The notes under the pieces were generated by a model. The model was given only the letters and a program-made list of their open reading frames with translations. It searched no databases and was not told the DNA's origin. From UBA12202 sp049595035 (lineage in GTDB: Bacteria > Pseudomonadota > Alphaproteobacteria > Puniceispirillales > UBA1172), in the NCBI GenBank assembly GCA_049595035.1, contig JBMYKD010000005.1:42999-106998 (forward strand): a stretch of DNA of 64,000 nt, read 5' to 3'. A program made the position numbers and the translations under genes. Position 1 is the stretch's first letter; every line of letters starts with the position of its first letter. Below, in pieces: positions 44,972 through 53,192 of the stretch.

Positions 44972-47194
44972 ATGACAGATATGCAAAATGATAAGAAAAA
45001 ACATGACCATAATGAGCTGATGGTGACAGATGAAGATACCATTGGTTCATCACCTAATGCGCTTTCCCAAACGCTGCCTATCCCGCCACTGGAAATCGAG
45101 GAAGAGTTTAACCTGATTAATCGTGAGCTGTCCTGGCTTGCTTTTAATGAACGTGTTCTGGCCGAAGCTGGCAATACGAATCATCCTTTACTGGAACGAT
45201 TACGTTTTCTGGCGATATCTGCCAGTAATCTGGATGAGTTTTTTATGGTTCGCGTGGCGGGATTGAAGCATCTGGTAACCCGTGGAAGCAAGCTTGACTA
45301 TTACAATAGTTTTGTTTCCCCGCAACGCCAATTGAAAGAAATTGATAATCGCATCCGGCACCTTCTGGAACAGCAACAGGTTATTCTGCCGGGGCTTTTT
45401 GAAAATCTATCCGGTCATGGTGTAACCATTGTCAGCCCTGATCAGCTTGATGATGCTGATAAAGCACATGTAAAAACATTTATTTTCAATGAAGTGATGC
45501 AGATTATCACGCCCCAGACGCTTGATCCTGCCCATCCTTTCCCCTTTATTGCCAATGAAGGGCTGGGTATGTTTCTTGATCTGAAAGAAGCCAAGAATAG
45601 GCATAAAACGGCACTGATCATGTTGTCACCGGTGATCAGGCGGTTTTGCCGTCTGCCCGGTGAAGATGATCGTTTTATCACCCTTGAAGATGCCATCCTG
45701 CTTAATCTGGATGAAATTTTTCCACATCATGAATTGATGGATCATGTCCTGTTCAGAGTTTTGCGCGATTCCGAAATCGAATATGACGAAGAAGCCGAAG
45801 ATCTGGTGACAACATTTGAAAACGCATTAAGAGCCAGAAGGCGTGGAAACGTGATTGCGCTGCAATTATCAGCGGATCAGTCCAGCCCGCTTATTGACGT
45901 GCTGGCTGATGAACTTAAAGTATTGGAAGAAGACCGGTTCTATGTTGGTGGGATGATTGATTTATCCGATTTGAGCCAGATTTGTAACGCGGGCAATGAT
46001 CAGTTACGGTTTCCATCATATTCTGCCCGTTTCCCGGAACGGATCAGGGATTTTGGCGGTGACTGTTTTGCTGCCATTCGGGCAAAGGATATTCTTGTTC
46101 ATCATCCCTATGAAAGCTTTGATGTTGTTCTTCAGTTTTTGCGTCAGGCAGCGGAAGACCCGAAAGTTGTTTCTATTCGCCAGACTCTTTATCGCACTCA
46201 GCCAGATTCTCCCATCGTAAGGGCACTTATTTCCGCCGCTGAACAGGGTAAGTCTGTGACGGCACTGGTTGAAATCAAGGCCAGATTTGATGAAGAGGTA
46301 AATATCCGCCTTGCCCGTGATCTGGAAAGGGCGGGGGTTCAGGTTGTTTACGGATTTGTTGATCTGAAAACCCATGCCAAATTATCTCTTGTTGTCCGGC
46401 AAGAAGAAAATGGTCTTCGCAGTTATGCCCATTGTGGAACGGGTAATTACCACCCGTCAAAGGCAAAGATATATACGGATTTATCCTTTTTTACCTGTGA
46501 TTCCGATATTTGTTACGATATTGTCCGGATTTTCAATTACATGACATCTTATGTAAAACCGCTGAAGCTGAATAAGATGATTTTTGCTCCGGTTACCGCG
46601 CGTGATCATTTTGTTGCATCAGTAGAAGCAGAAATAGAAGCGGCTAAAGCAGGCAGGCCATCTGGTATATGGATCAAGGTTAATTCGCTGGTCGACCGCC
46701 AATCTATTGAACTTCTTTACAAAGCGTCGCAAGCAGGAGTCCCGATAGAACTGATTGTGCGTGGCATTTGCTGTTTACGTCCGGGTGTTGAAGGGCTTTC
46801 AGAGCATATTAAGGTACGGTCGCTTATTGGACGGTTTCTGGAACATGCCCGGATATATGTATTTGCAAATGGTGTTGGCCTGCCTTCACCCCGGGCAAAG
46901 GTGTATATCGCATCAGCCGATTTGATGCCGCGAAATCTTGATCGCCGGGTTGAGGTTTTTATGCCTATCGAAAACCCGACCGTGCATCGGCAAATTCTTG
47001 ATCAGATTATGATGGCAAACATAAAAGATACGATGAATAGCTGGCTGCTACAATTAGATGGCCGCTATATTCGTCATCCCAATGCTGGAGAAAAATCATT
47101 TTCAGCCCATCACTTTTTTATGACTAATCCCAGTCTGTCCGGTCGTGGGTCAGCCCTAGATGATGCTGCCCGTCATATGGGGAAAGATCAGTAA
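44972..47194 (+). CDS. ppk1: Polyphosphate kinase 1
   Basis: PPK1 makes polyphosphate from ATP through a phosphohistidine. The 740 residues show the N domain opening (NRELSWLAFNERVL), the head domain, and the two C domains with the active-site His468 (LKTHAKLSLVV) and His625 (LEHARIYVFAN). These are 157 residues apart, the same spacing as His435 and His592 in E. coli. The start could be ATG 44972 or 44981. A 35-codon open frame at 44868-44975 ends in an ATGA overlap with the first. ppx follows one base after the stop. Confidence 0.96.
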   Translation: MTDMQNDKKKHDHNELMVTDEDTIGSSPNALSQTLPIPPLEIEEEFNLINRELSWLAFNERVLAEAGNTNHPLLERLRFLAISASNLDEFFMVRVAGLKHLVTRGSKLDYYNSFVSPQRQLKEIDNRIRHLLEQQQVILPGLFENLSGHGVTIVSPDQLDDADKAHVKTFIFNEVMQIITPQTLDPAHPFPFIANEGLGMFLDLKEAKNRHKTALIMLSPVIRRFCRLPGEDDRFITLEDAILLNLDEIFPHHELMDHVLFRVLRDSEIEYDEEAEDLVTTFENALRARRRGNVIALQLSADQSSPLIDVLADELKVLEEDRFYVGGMIDLSDLSQICNAGNDQLRFPSYSARFPERIRDFGGDCFAAIRAKDILVHHPYESFDVVLQFLRQAAEDPKVVSIRQTLYRTQPDSPIVRALISAAEQGKSVTALVEIKARFDEEVNIRLARDLERAGVQVVYGFVDLKTHAKLSLVVRQEENGLRSYAHCGTGNYHPSKAKIYTDLSFFTCDSDICYDIVRIFNYMTSYVKPLKLNKMIFAPVTARDHFVASVEAEIEAAKAGRPSGIWIKVNSLVDRQSIELLYKASQAGVPIELIVRGICCLRPGVEGLSEHIKVRSLIGRFLEHARIYVFANGVGLPSPRAKVYIASADLMPRNLDRRVEVFMPIENPTVHRQILDQIMMANIKDTMNSWLLQLDGRYIRHPNAGEKSFSAHHFFMTNPSLSGRGSALDDAARHMGKDQ

Positions 47195-47195
47195 T

Positions 47196-48695
47196 ATGTC
47201 CAGTGATGCGATAGAACCCTCTCACCACTCGCATCTCTCACAGACATCTGTATCGGTATCTGACTTGCCGAAAGATGCCCCGCGAATAGGTTTGATTGAT
47301 ATCGGTTCGAATTCCATTCGCCTTGTGATCTATCGGTCAGATGGTCGTTTGCCGCATCCGCAGTTCAACGAAAGGGAGGTTTGCCGCCTGGGTGAAGAGG
47401 TGGGGCGAAGCGGCAATATGGGCGAAAAACAGATGACGCAAGCTTTTCGTGCGCTTCAACGCTTCAAAGCGATTGTTGATGCAAGTCACGTTGACGCGCT
47501 TGAAGTTTTTGCAACAGAAGCTGTCCGCAGAGCGCATAACAGTGCTTACTTTATCACCCAAGTGGAAACCATCCTCGATGCCCGTGTCCGTGTTATTTCC
47601 GGCAAGGAAGAAGCCACTTTATCGGCACTTGGTGTCTGTTCCGGATTTCTTGACCCAGCTGGTCTGGTTGCTGATCTAGGTGGTGGTAGCCTTGAACTTA
47701 TTCCGGTGTCATCAGGAAAAGTTATTCATTCTGATCAGGCCGCTAGCGTGCCTTGTGGTTATCTGATTAATAATGATGAAGACAATATTATGTCCTCACT
47801 GCAGTCTGTTCCATGGCTGGAAAATATGGCTGGTCAGCGATTTTATGCGGTTGGTGGTGTCTGGCGTGCTATCGCTACCGCATTTAGTTACCAGTTGAAA
47901 CCACGCCTTGATATCGTCCACGGGTTATCTATATCCTTGGGTCAGTTGCATGAAATGATGGATGAAATAGATGCTTGTGATGGAAATATGTATGGTATTC
48001 CCAGTGCGCGACGATCCAGCATGGTACAAGCCATCCGTATCACCCGCATCCTGATTGATATTGTCAGACCAAGTCAGATAATTTTTTCTGCCTTTGGTGT
48101 GCGTGAAGGTATCCTTTCAGAACGACTTGAGCTTCATTCGCGGCAGGGTGACCCTCTGATTGATGGTGTCAAGGAATACGCGGCAATGACCATGCGGTTT
48201 TCAGGTCAGGGAAAGCATATCGCACGGATCATGGATATGTTCATGGCACATTTACCGCCATCCTATCAGCGTCTGGTGCGTGCCTGCTGTTATCTCTGTG
48301 ATCTGGCATGGCTTGAACATCCTGATCATCGTTCCCGGCTGGCCTTAGAAAAAATGCTTGGCCTTTCCGTGGTCGGGATAAGTCATATGGAACGGGTTTG
48401 GATGGCAGCGGTGCTATATACCCGCTATGAAGGAAATATGCCAAAAAATAGGGATTTTCTCGCATTTATCCCGCATGTTGATCGAAAATATGCCAGATCA
48501 ACGGGATTATTATTACGCCTGCTGATGACATTCAGCGGCGGCATTCCTGAACTGCTTGAACAGGTACAGATTACGCCATCTGAAACAGGCTTCACCTTTA
48601 CTATTGCCGACCATCTGATCGGAAGTGGCGACCTTGTCAAAAGACGCGTGATCAGTGCTAACCGAAGCCTGCCTTATAAAATAAAACTAGGATAG
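47196..48695 (+). CDS. ppx: Exopolyphosphatase (Ppx/GppA family)
   Basis: This ASKHA-fold phosphatase degrades polyphosphate or pppGpp. The 499-residue protein, starting at ATG 47196, has a short polar leader. The ATP-grasp-like motifs are RIGLIDIGSNSIRLVIY (about 32-48), FATEAVRRAHNS, and VADLGGGSLELI (about 165-176). An HD-like helical C-terminal part follows. Pairing with ppk1 suggests that polyphosphate synthesis and breakdown are co-transcribed. The last nine bases overlap the convergent rnd. Confidence 0.93.
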   Translation: MSSDAIEPSHHSHLSQTSVSVSDLPKDAPRIGLIDIGSNSIRLVIYRSDGRLPHPQFNEREVCRLGEEVGRSGNMGEKQMTQAFRALQRFKAIVDASHVDALEVFATEAVRRAHNSAYFITQVETILDARVRVISGKEEATLSALGVCSGFLDPAGLVADLGGGSLELIPVSSGKVIHSDQAASVPCGYLINNDEDNIMSSLQSVPWLENMAGQRFYAVGGVWRAIATAFSYQLKPRLDIVHGLSISLGQLHEMMDEIDACDGNMYGIPSARRSSMVQAIRITRILIDIVRPSQIIFSAFGVREGILSERLELHSRQGDPLIDGVKEYAAMTMRFSGQGKHIARIMDMFMAHLPPSYQRLVRACCYLCDLAWLEHPDHRSRLALEKMLGLSVVGISHMERVWMAAVLYTRYEGNMPKNRDFLAFIPHVDRKYARSTGLLLRLLMTFSGGIPELLEQVQITPSETGFTFTIADHLIGSGDLVKRRVISANRSLPYKIKLG

Positions 48696-49850
48696 TTTCC
48701 TTGGAATAATGACGGTGCTGGCGCCATTTGCCGATAGGGCAATCTTTCCTTCCAGCAGTTTTTCAGCCCATTGACCAAAGACATCATAGCGCCAGCCCTG
48801 CATAGCTTTGACATGATCTGTCCGGCCACGGGCTAATTGTTCTATATCCTGATTGTTTGCAATAAGCCGACTTGCGACATCAATATCTTCTGCACAATGT
48901 TTTAATAATACTTTCATCAAATCCGTCATGGCTTGCGGGGCCGGTTTAGCCGGTCTTGGGGCTGGTTGCGGCCATAGTGACTTATCTTCACGGTCAGCGG
49001 CGGCTAATGCGGCTAAAATATTACTGCCTGACTGTTTGACGATATTTGGATTGACGCCCCGAACTCGGGCAAGGTCGTCTAATGAGCGCGGGTTTTGCTG
49101 AACAATACTGACCAGCATGTCATCTTTGGCAATGCGTTGTCTGGGTTTGTTACGGTGCTGGGCTATTTCTTCACGCCAGCGTCCCAGATGCTTTAAACGG
49201 TTCAGCCCTTGCGGTTTGTTGATGCGGTGCTTTATGCGTGTCCAGACCTGATCTAGATCGACGAGATATTGTGTTGGCTGGGATAATTGCTGCATCTCCT
49301 CAATGAGCCATGTTTCTCTTCCGGCATCTTTGATCTGTTCGGTGATAAGTGTATAGGCACGTTCCAGATGGATGACATCATCCAGCGCATATTGATACTG
49401 TTTTTGTGAAAGGGGACGCTGTGACCAGTCCGTAAACTGGGAAGATTTATCAATTTGAATACCCAATAAGGATTGAACAAGTCTGTCATAACCCACCTGA
49501 TCCCCCAGACCGCAAACCATTGCTGCTATCTGTGTGTCATAAATGGGTGCGGGCAGGGCTTCCATCTGATGAAAGAAAATTTCAAAATCCTGTTTGCCGG
49601 CATGAAAGACCTTCACCACATCAGGGTGAGACAGTAGCGAGTAAAACGGGGTAAGATCAATACCCTCTGCCAGAGGATCAATAGCCACCGCTTCATCAGC
49701 GGATGCCATCTGGATCAGACATAATTTGGAATAATAAGTTGTTTCCCGCAGAAACTCTGTATCCACGGCAATATGGGAATAACCGGCAAATCGGGTGCAA
49801 ATATCAGCAAGAGTCTTGTTATCAGAAACAAGTGATGGTTTAGTAGTCAT
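48687..49850 (-). CDS. rnd: Ribonuclease D
   Basis: RNase D trims the 3' ends of tRNA precursors and other small RNAs. The DEDD exonuclease motifs are AVDTEFLRE (about 33-41), FHAGKQDFEIF and YALDDVIHL with its preceding Tyr. HRDC-type helical regions fill the C-terminal half, including SLDDLARVRGVNPNIV. The 387 residues match the family. The gene converges on ppx with a nine-base overlap. Confidence 0.96.
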   Translation of the reverse strand: MTTKPSLVSDNKTLADICTRFAGYSHIAVDTEFLRETTYYSKLCLIQMASADEAVAIDPLAEGIDLTPFYSLLSHPDVVKVFHAGKQDFEIFFHQMEALPAPIYDTQIAAMVCGLGDQVGYDRLVQSLLGIQIDKSSQFTDWSQRPLSQKQYQYALDDVIHLERAYTLITEQIKDAGRETWLIEEMQQLSQPTQYLVDLDQVWTRIKHRINKPQGLNRLKHLGRWREEIAQHRNKPRQRIAKDDMLVSIVQQNPRSLDDLARVRGVNPNIVKQSGSNILAALAAADREDKSLWPQPAPRPAKPAPQAMTDLMKVLLKHCAEDIDVASRLIANNQDIEQLARGRTDHVKAMQGWRYDVFGQWAEKLLEGKIALSANGASTVIIPRKLS

Positions 49851-49900
49851 ATCCTGCTTTATAGATCAGCTTTGTGATGAAAGATAGTCAGATCATAATA

Positions 49901-49929
49901 TTGACCTATGTTAGTCGCATAAGCATGAT
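49901..49929 (+). promoter_or_regulatory. Predicted promoter of the eipB-like gene
   Basis: TTGACC (49901-49906), a 17-base spacer and CATGAT (49924-49929) lie 27 bases before the ATG at 49957, in the 106-base gap shared with the divergent rnd. Confidence 0.45.
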
Positions 49930-49956
49930 TTAACGTGAAAAGATGAAAGGGTTTTT

Positions 49957-50751
49957 ATGGTGAATTGCCGGGTACTTGTTGGTTGTTTTATATTAGCATC
50001 TGTTCCGGTTCAGGCAGATGATTATGCGGATATGGTATCCTATGAAGCCGTTTATAATCTGGACTTGTGGGAAAACACGCCAAGTTCATCATTGGAAAGC
50101 GTGAATGGAAAAACATTCTATTCATTATCAAAAGGGTGTGACGGGTGGCATTCGACCGAAAAATACGCCATTAATTTTCTGCTAACCGAGGGTCAGTCAA
50201 CAGAGTTTATTTCGGTTTATGATGTATGGGAATCGGATAAGGGCGATAGTTTTTCATTCAATATCAATGAAGATTCCAGTTTTGATGGTAAAAAATCCTA
50301 TGAAGGCTTTGCTAATCTGTTTGCCGGCTATGGTGAGGCCCGGTTTTTTGGTGATGCAGATGGTGCCATTGAATTGCCATCAGATACGGTATTTCCGCTT
50401 AAGCATCTGACCACATTGCTTAAGCAGGCTGAAGCAGGAAATCGCGTCTATCAAAGCCATTTATTCATTGGTGGCGAAGCAGATGATGCCCAGTATTTTA
50501 CCAGCACGTTAATTGGCAATGCGAAAGAAATGAGCGCCGATATTGATATGGGGCCATATTCTGATGATACATTATGGCCATTGCGCGTGGCCTATTTTGA
50601 TCCGGAAGCAAATGATGCCGAACCTGAATATGAAATCGCATTCATGATTCAGCCTAACGGTATTATCCGGTCATATGTCGTGGATTACGGTGAATTCAGT
50701 ATGCGTGCCATGATGGAAAGTTTTAAGCAAATCAGCGAAAAATCCTGTTAA
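49957..50751 (+). CDS. eipB: DUF1849 family periplasmic protein (EipB-like)
   Basis: The 264-residue protein has a short signal peptide (cleavage after VQA near residue 20). The DUF1849 body follows, opening SYEAVYNLDLW. EipB of Brucella, the studied member, is a periplasmic beta-spiral protein needed for envelope integrity. Two Cys fit its conserved disulfide: Cys61 in SKGCDGWHS and the very last residue, Cys264. GAAAGG precedes the ATG. The gene ends in a shared TTAA stop with the convergent dinB. The EipB name is by family, not by close comparison. Confidence 0.8.
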   Translation: MVNCRVLVGCFILASVPVQADDYADMVSYEAVYNLDLWENTPSSSLESVNGKTFYSLSKGCDGWHSTEKYAINFLLTEGQSTEFISVYDVWESDKGDSFSFNINEDSSFDGKKSYEGFANLFAGYGEARFFGDADGAIELPSDTVFPLKHLTTLLKQAEAGNRVYQSHLFIGGEADDAQYFTSTLIGNAKEMSADIDMGPYSDDTLWPLRVAYFDPEANDAEPEYEIAFMIQPNGIIRSYVVDYGEFSMRAMMESFKQISEKSC

Positions 50752-52046
50752 TGATCGGGTTTCTGCGGTTTGCTGGCAAATTGTCTGCCAGTCACAATGG
50801 CAGCGTTTCCATGTTTTTTCCGCAAACCATCAACGGTATCTTCTAGGGCTTTCACCCGGCCAAGATTAGGATCAGCCAGATTAACCGGGTCGGCATGATC
50901 AGCATCATCCAGCTGATCAACCCCGATACCAATCAGACGCCAATACCGGTTAGAAGCCACTTCATCCTTCAACATCATAAGTCCGGTTTCAAAAATCCGG
51001 CGGGCAAGTTGTGTGGGATCATTCAAAGTACGGCTTCGGGTAAGCAATTTATGCTTATCAGATTTTAGTTTCAGCATAACGGTGCGTCCGGACAGATGAG
51101 CAGATTTCAGCCGGCGTGCCACTTTTTCGCTTAACTCTTCAAGAATAGCTGCCAATGTGGCCAGATCAGATATATCTGTTTGAAATGTTGTTTCCGATGA
51201 AATGGATTTGGCAGGCCGGTTGGGTATGATAGGTCTGGGATCAATGCCGGCGGCCAGTTGTTGTAATGTTGCGGCATTACTGCCAGCCAGCTTTGCTATC
51301 AATTGTGGATTAGCCCGCGCCAGATCACCGCAATTATGTATCCCTGCCGCATTAAGTTTCTGACTTAATACCTTTCCTGTTCCATAGAGTATATTAACCG
51401 GAAGTGGCGCCAGCATTTCAGCTGCGTTATTCATGCCGATGATATGAAACCCTTTAGGTTTATCCATGTCAGAAGCCATTTTTGCCAGAGATTTGGTGCC
51501 GGATAAACCAATAGAAACCGTTATCCCTATTTCATCCCTGATCCTGATGGCTAATGCGGCCATGCTGGCGGCAGGGTAACGGTGGTGCAAGGCATCTGTG
51601 CCGCTTAGATCCATAAAGGCTTCATCAATCGATAGCGGTTCAACCAGTGGTGTCAGGGTTAGCATAAGTTCCCTGATGGCATATCCGGCGGTTTTATATG
51701 CGTCCATGCGTGGGGGAATAACAACAGCATCCGGGCAGAGTTCAAGTGCCTTGAACATGGGCATGGCGGAACGTACCCCATGGATACGCGCAACATAACA
51801 GGCGGTAGCAACAACGCCGCGCCTGCCGCCACCAACGATGACCGGTTTATGCTGGAGTTCAGGATGATCCCTTTTTTCTATGGCCGCATAAAAGGCATCA
51901 CAATCGACATGGGCAATAGCCAGCTGACGTAATTCTGGATGTTTCAATAATTGCCATGACCCACATTCCGGGCATTGGGATATCTGATTACTGACCCCGT
52001 CACAAAGGCAGTCACGGCAGAGCCATGGTGTCACCAGATCAGTCAT
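50748..52046 (-). CDS. dinB: DNA polymerase IV (Y-family, DinB) with N-terminal zinc ribbon
   Basis: This translesion polymerase copies damaged DNA. From ATG 52046 it has 432 residues; a GTG at 52070 is a less likely start. Residues 10-28 hold two Cys pairs (Cys10/Cys13, Cys25/Cys28), a zinc-ribbon-like module found on many alphaproteobacterial DinB proteins. The palm motifs follow: AHVDCDAFYA (Asp48, Asp50) and LSIDEAFMDLSG with Asp-Glu near 146. HhH and little-finger domains complete it. The ROK gene overlaps its start by eight bases. No SOS box was seen close upstream, so LexA control, if any, would act from further away. Confidence 0.94.
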   Translation of the reverse strand: MTDLVTPWLCRDCLCDGVSNQISQCPECGSWQLLKHPELRQLAIAHVDCDAFYAAIEKRDHPELQHKPVIVGGGRRGVVATACYVARIHGVRSAMPMFKALELCPDAVVIPPRMDAYKTAGYAIRELMLTLTPLVEPLSIDEAFMDLSGTDALHHRYPAASMAALAIRIRDEIGITVSIGLSGTKSLAKMASDMDKPKGFHIIGMNNAAEMLAPLPVNILYGTGKVLSQKLNAAGIHNCGDLARANPQLIAKLAGSNAATLQQLAAGIDPRPIIPNRPAKSISSETTFQTDISDLATLAAILEELSEKVARRLKSAHLSGRTVMLKLKSDKHKLLTRSRTLNDPTQLARRIFETGLMMLKDEVASNRYWRLIGIGVDQLDDADHADPVNLADPNLGRVKALEDTVDGLRKKHGNAAIVTGRQFASKPQKPDH

Positions 52047-52935
52047 CAGGCCATAGCCATGCCGCCCCACGAACGCCGCTGGAATCGCCGTGTTTTGGCT
52101 TTAACAGAAGGGTATCTATATCTTTGCTGAATACCAACCGTGGCCATTTTGGATGGACATTTTTATATAGCCGTTCCAGATTAGATAATCCGCCCCCCAA
52201 TACAATGGCATCAGGATCAATGGTATTGATAATCATGGCCAGCGTTCGGGCCAGCCGGTCTTCCAGTACCTGAAACACGCTTTCTGCCACTAAATCCATA
52301 TGGACACGGGCAGCAATCTCTTCAACAGGAATATTTACCCCTGTTCGGTCAAAATAATCTTTGCTAACGGCTGTTCCGGAAATAAAGGTTTCGATACAGC
52401 CATCATTCCCGCACCAGCATTCATGCCCCAGATATTCATCTGTAATGGGCCAGGGCAGGGGGTTATGGCCAATTTCACCAGCAATGCCGTTGATGCCGGT
52501 AACAGGTCGGCCATGGATAACTAGCCCGCTGCCGCAACCGGTGCCAAGGATAATCCCGAACACCACATCACATCCGGCCGCTGCGCCATCAACTGCTTCA
52601 GAAAGGGCAAAACAGTTTGCATCATTTTCAATACGGATATCGGTTGATAATGCGGTTTCGAGATCAGCCCTGAGATCACGATTATTAAGATAGGTTAGAC
52701 TGGCGCCCTGTATGATCTGGTTGGAGCGGCGTAAGGAACCGGGGATGCCAACACCGATAGCACCTTCAAATCGGGTATCCTGCCGTGCATCAGCAACAAG
52801 ATTAGCTATGCTATGAATGGTTTCGTCATAGCTGGTTTTGCTGGTTTTCTGGCGTTTACGCCAGATGATATCACCATTACTGTCAATAATAGCGGCTTCA
52901 ATCTTGGTGCCACCTAGGTCTATGCCAAGGCGCAT
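52039..52935 (-). CDS. ROK-family sugar kinase
   Basis: The 298-residue protein has the ASKHA kinase pattern: RLGIDLGGTKIEAAII at the N-terminus, catalytic Asp105 in RIENDANCFA, and LGTGCGSGLVI. The ROK zinc site uses His157 with Cys173, Cys175 and Cys180 (HECWCGNDGC). Likely substrates are fructose, mannose or N-acetylglucosamine; sequence alone does not decide. AAGGGAG precedes the ATG. Its eight-base overlap with dinB is an unusual pairing of sugar metabolism with translesion synthesis. Confidence 0.9.
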   Translation of the reverse strand: MRLGIDLGGTKIEAAIIDSNGDIIWRKRQKTSKTSYDETIHSIANLVADARQDTRFEGAIGVGIPGSLRRSNQIIQGASLTYLNNRDLRADLETALSTDIRIENDANCFALSEAVDGAAAGCDVVFGIILGTGCGSGLVIHGRPVTGINGIAGEIGHNPLPWPITDEYLGHECWCGNDGCIETFISGTAVSKDYFDRTGVNIPVEEIAARVHMDLVAESVFQVLEDRLARTLAMIINTIDPDAIVLGGGLSNLERLYKNVHPKWPRLVFSKDIDTLLLKPKHGDSSGVRGAAWLWPDD

Positions 52936-52971
52936 CAGACGACTCCCTTAAAGATAAAGACAGGAATCAGC

Positions 52972-53139
52972 TTACTTGATTTTTGCTTCGCGGAACAAGA
53001 TATGTTTTCTGAGCTTTGGATCATATTTCATCAGCTCAAGCTTTTCGGGCTTGGTACGCGGATTTTTCTTGGTGACATAGTAATAGCCGGTGTCACCGGT
53101 GCTGACGAGTTTGATTTGCAAAGTTGCTGGTTTGGCCAT
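52972..53139 (-). CDS. rpmG: 50S ribosomal protein L33 (bL33)
   Basis: This 55-residue basic protein reads MAKPATLQIKLVSTG at the start and ends REAKIK, with the central YYYVTKKNPRTKPEKLELMKYDP stretch (about 19-41) typical of bL33. It lacks the four zinc-binding Cys found in the C+ form, so it is the zinc-free type. GGAG lies about seven bases before ATG 53139. A near-perfect promoter overlaps the end of rnr. Confidence 0.95.
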   Translation of the reverse strand: MAKPATLQIKLVSTGDTGYYYVTKKNPRTKPEKLELMKYDPKLRKHILFREAKIK

Positions 53140-53164
53140 GACCATCTCCTATTTTGAAGCGGCA

Positions 53165-53192
53165 TTTATACCTGTTTAGCGGCTTGTGTCAA
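53165..53192 (-). promoter_or_regulatory. Strong promoter of rpmG
   Basis: On the minus strand TTGACA (53192-53187), a 16-base spacer and TATAAA (53170-53165) would start transcription near 53158, about 19 bases before the rpmG ATG. The -35 box overlaps the rnr stop codon (53191-53189), showing how tightly the two genes are packed. Confidence 0.7.
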
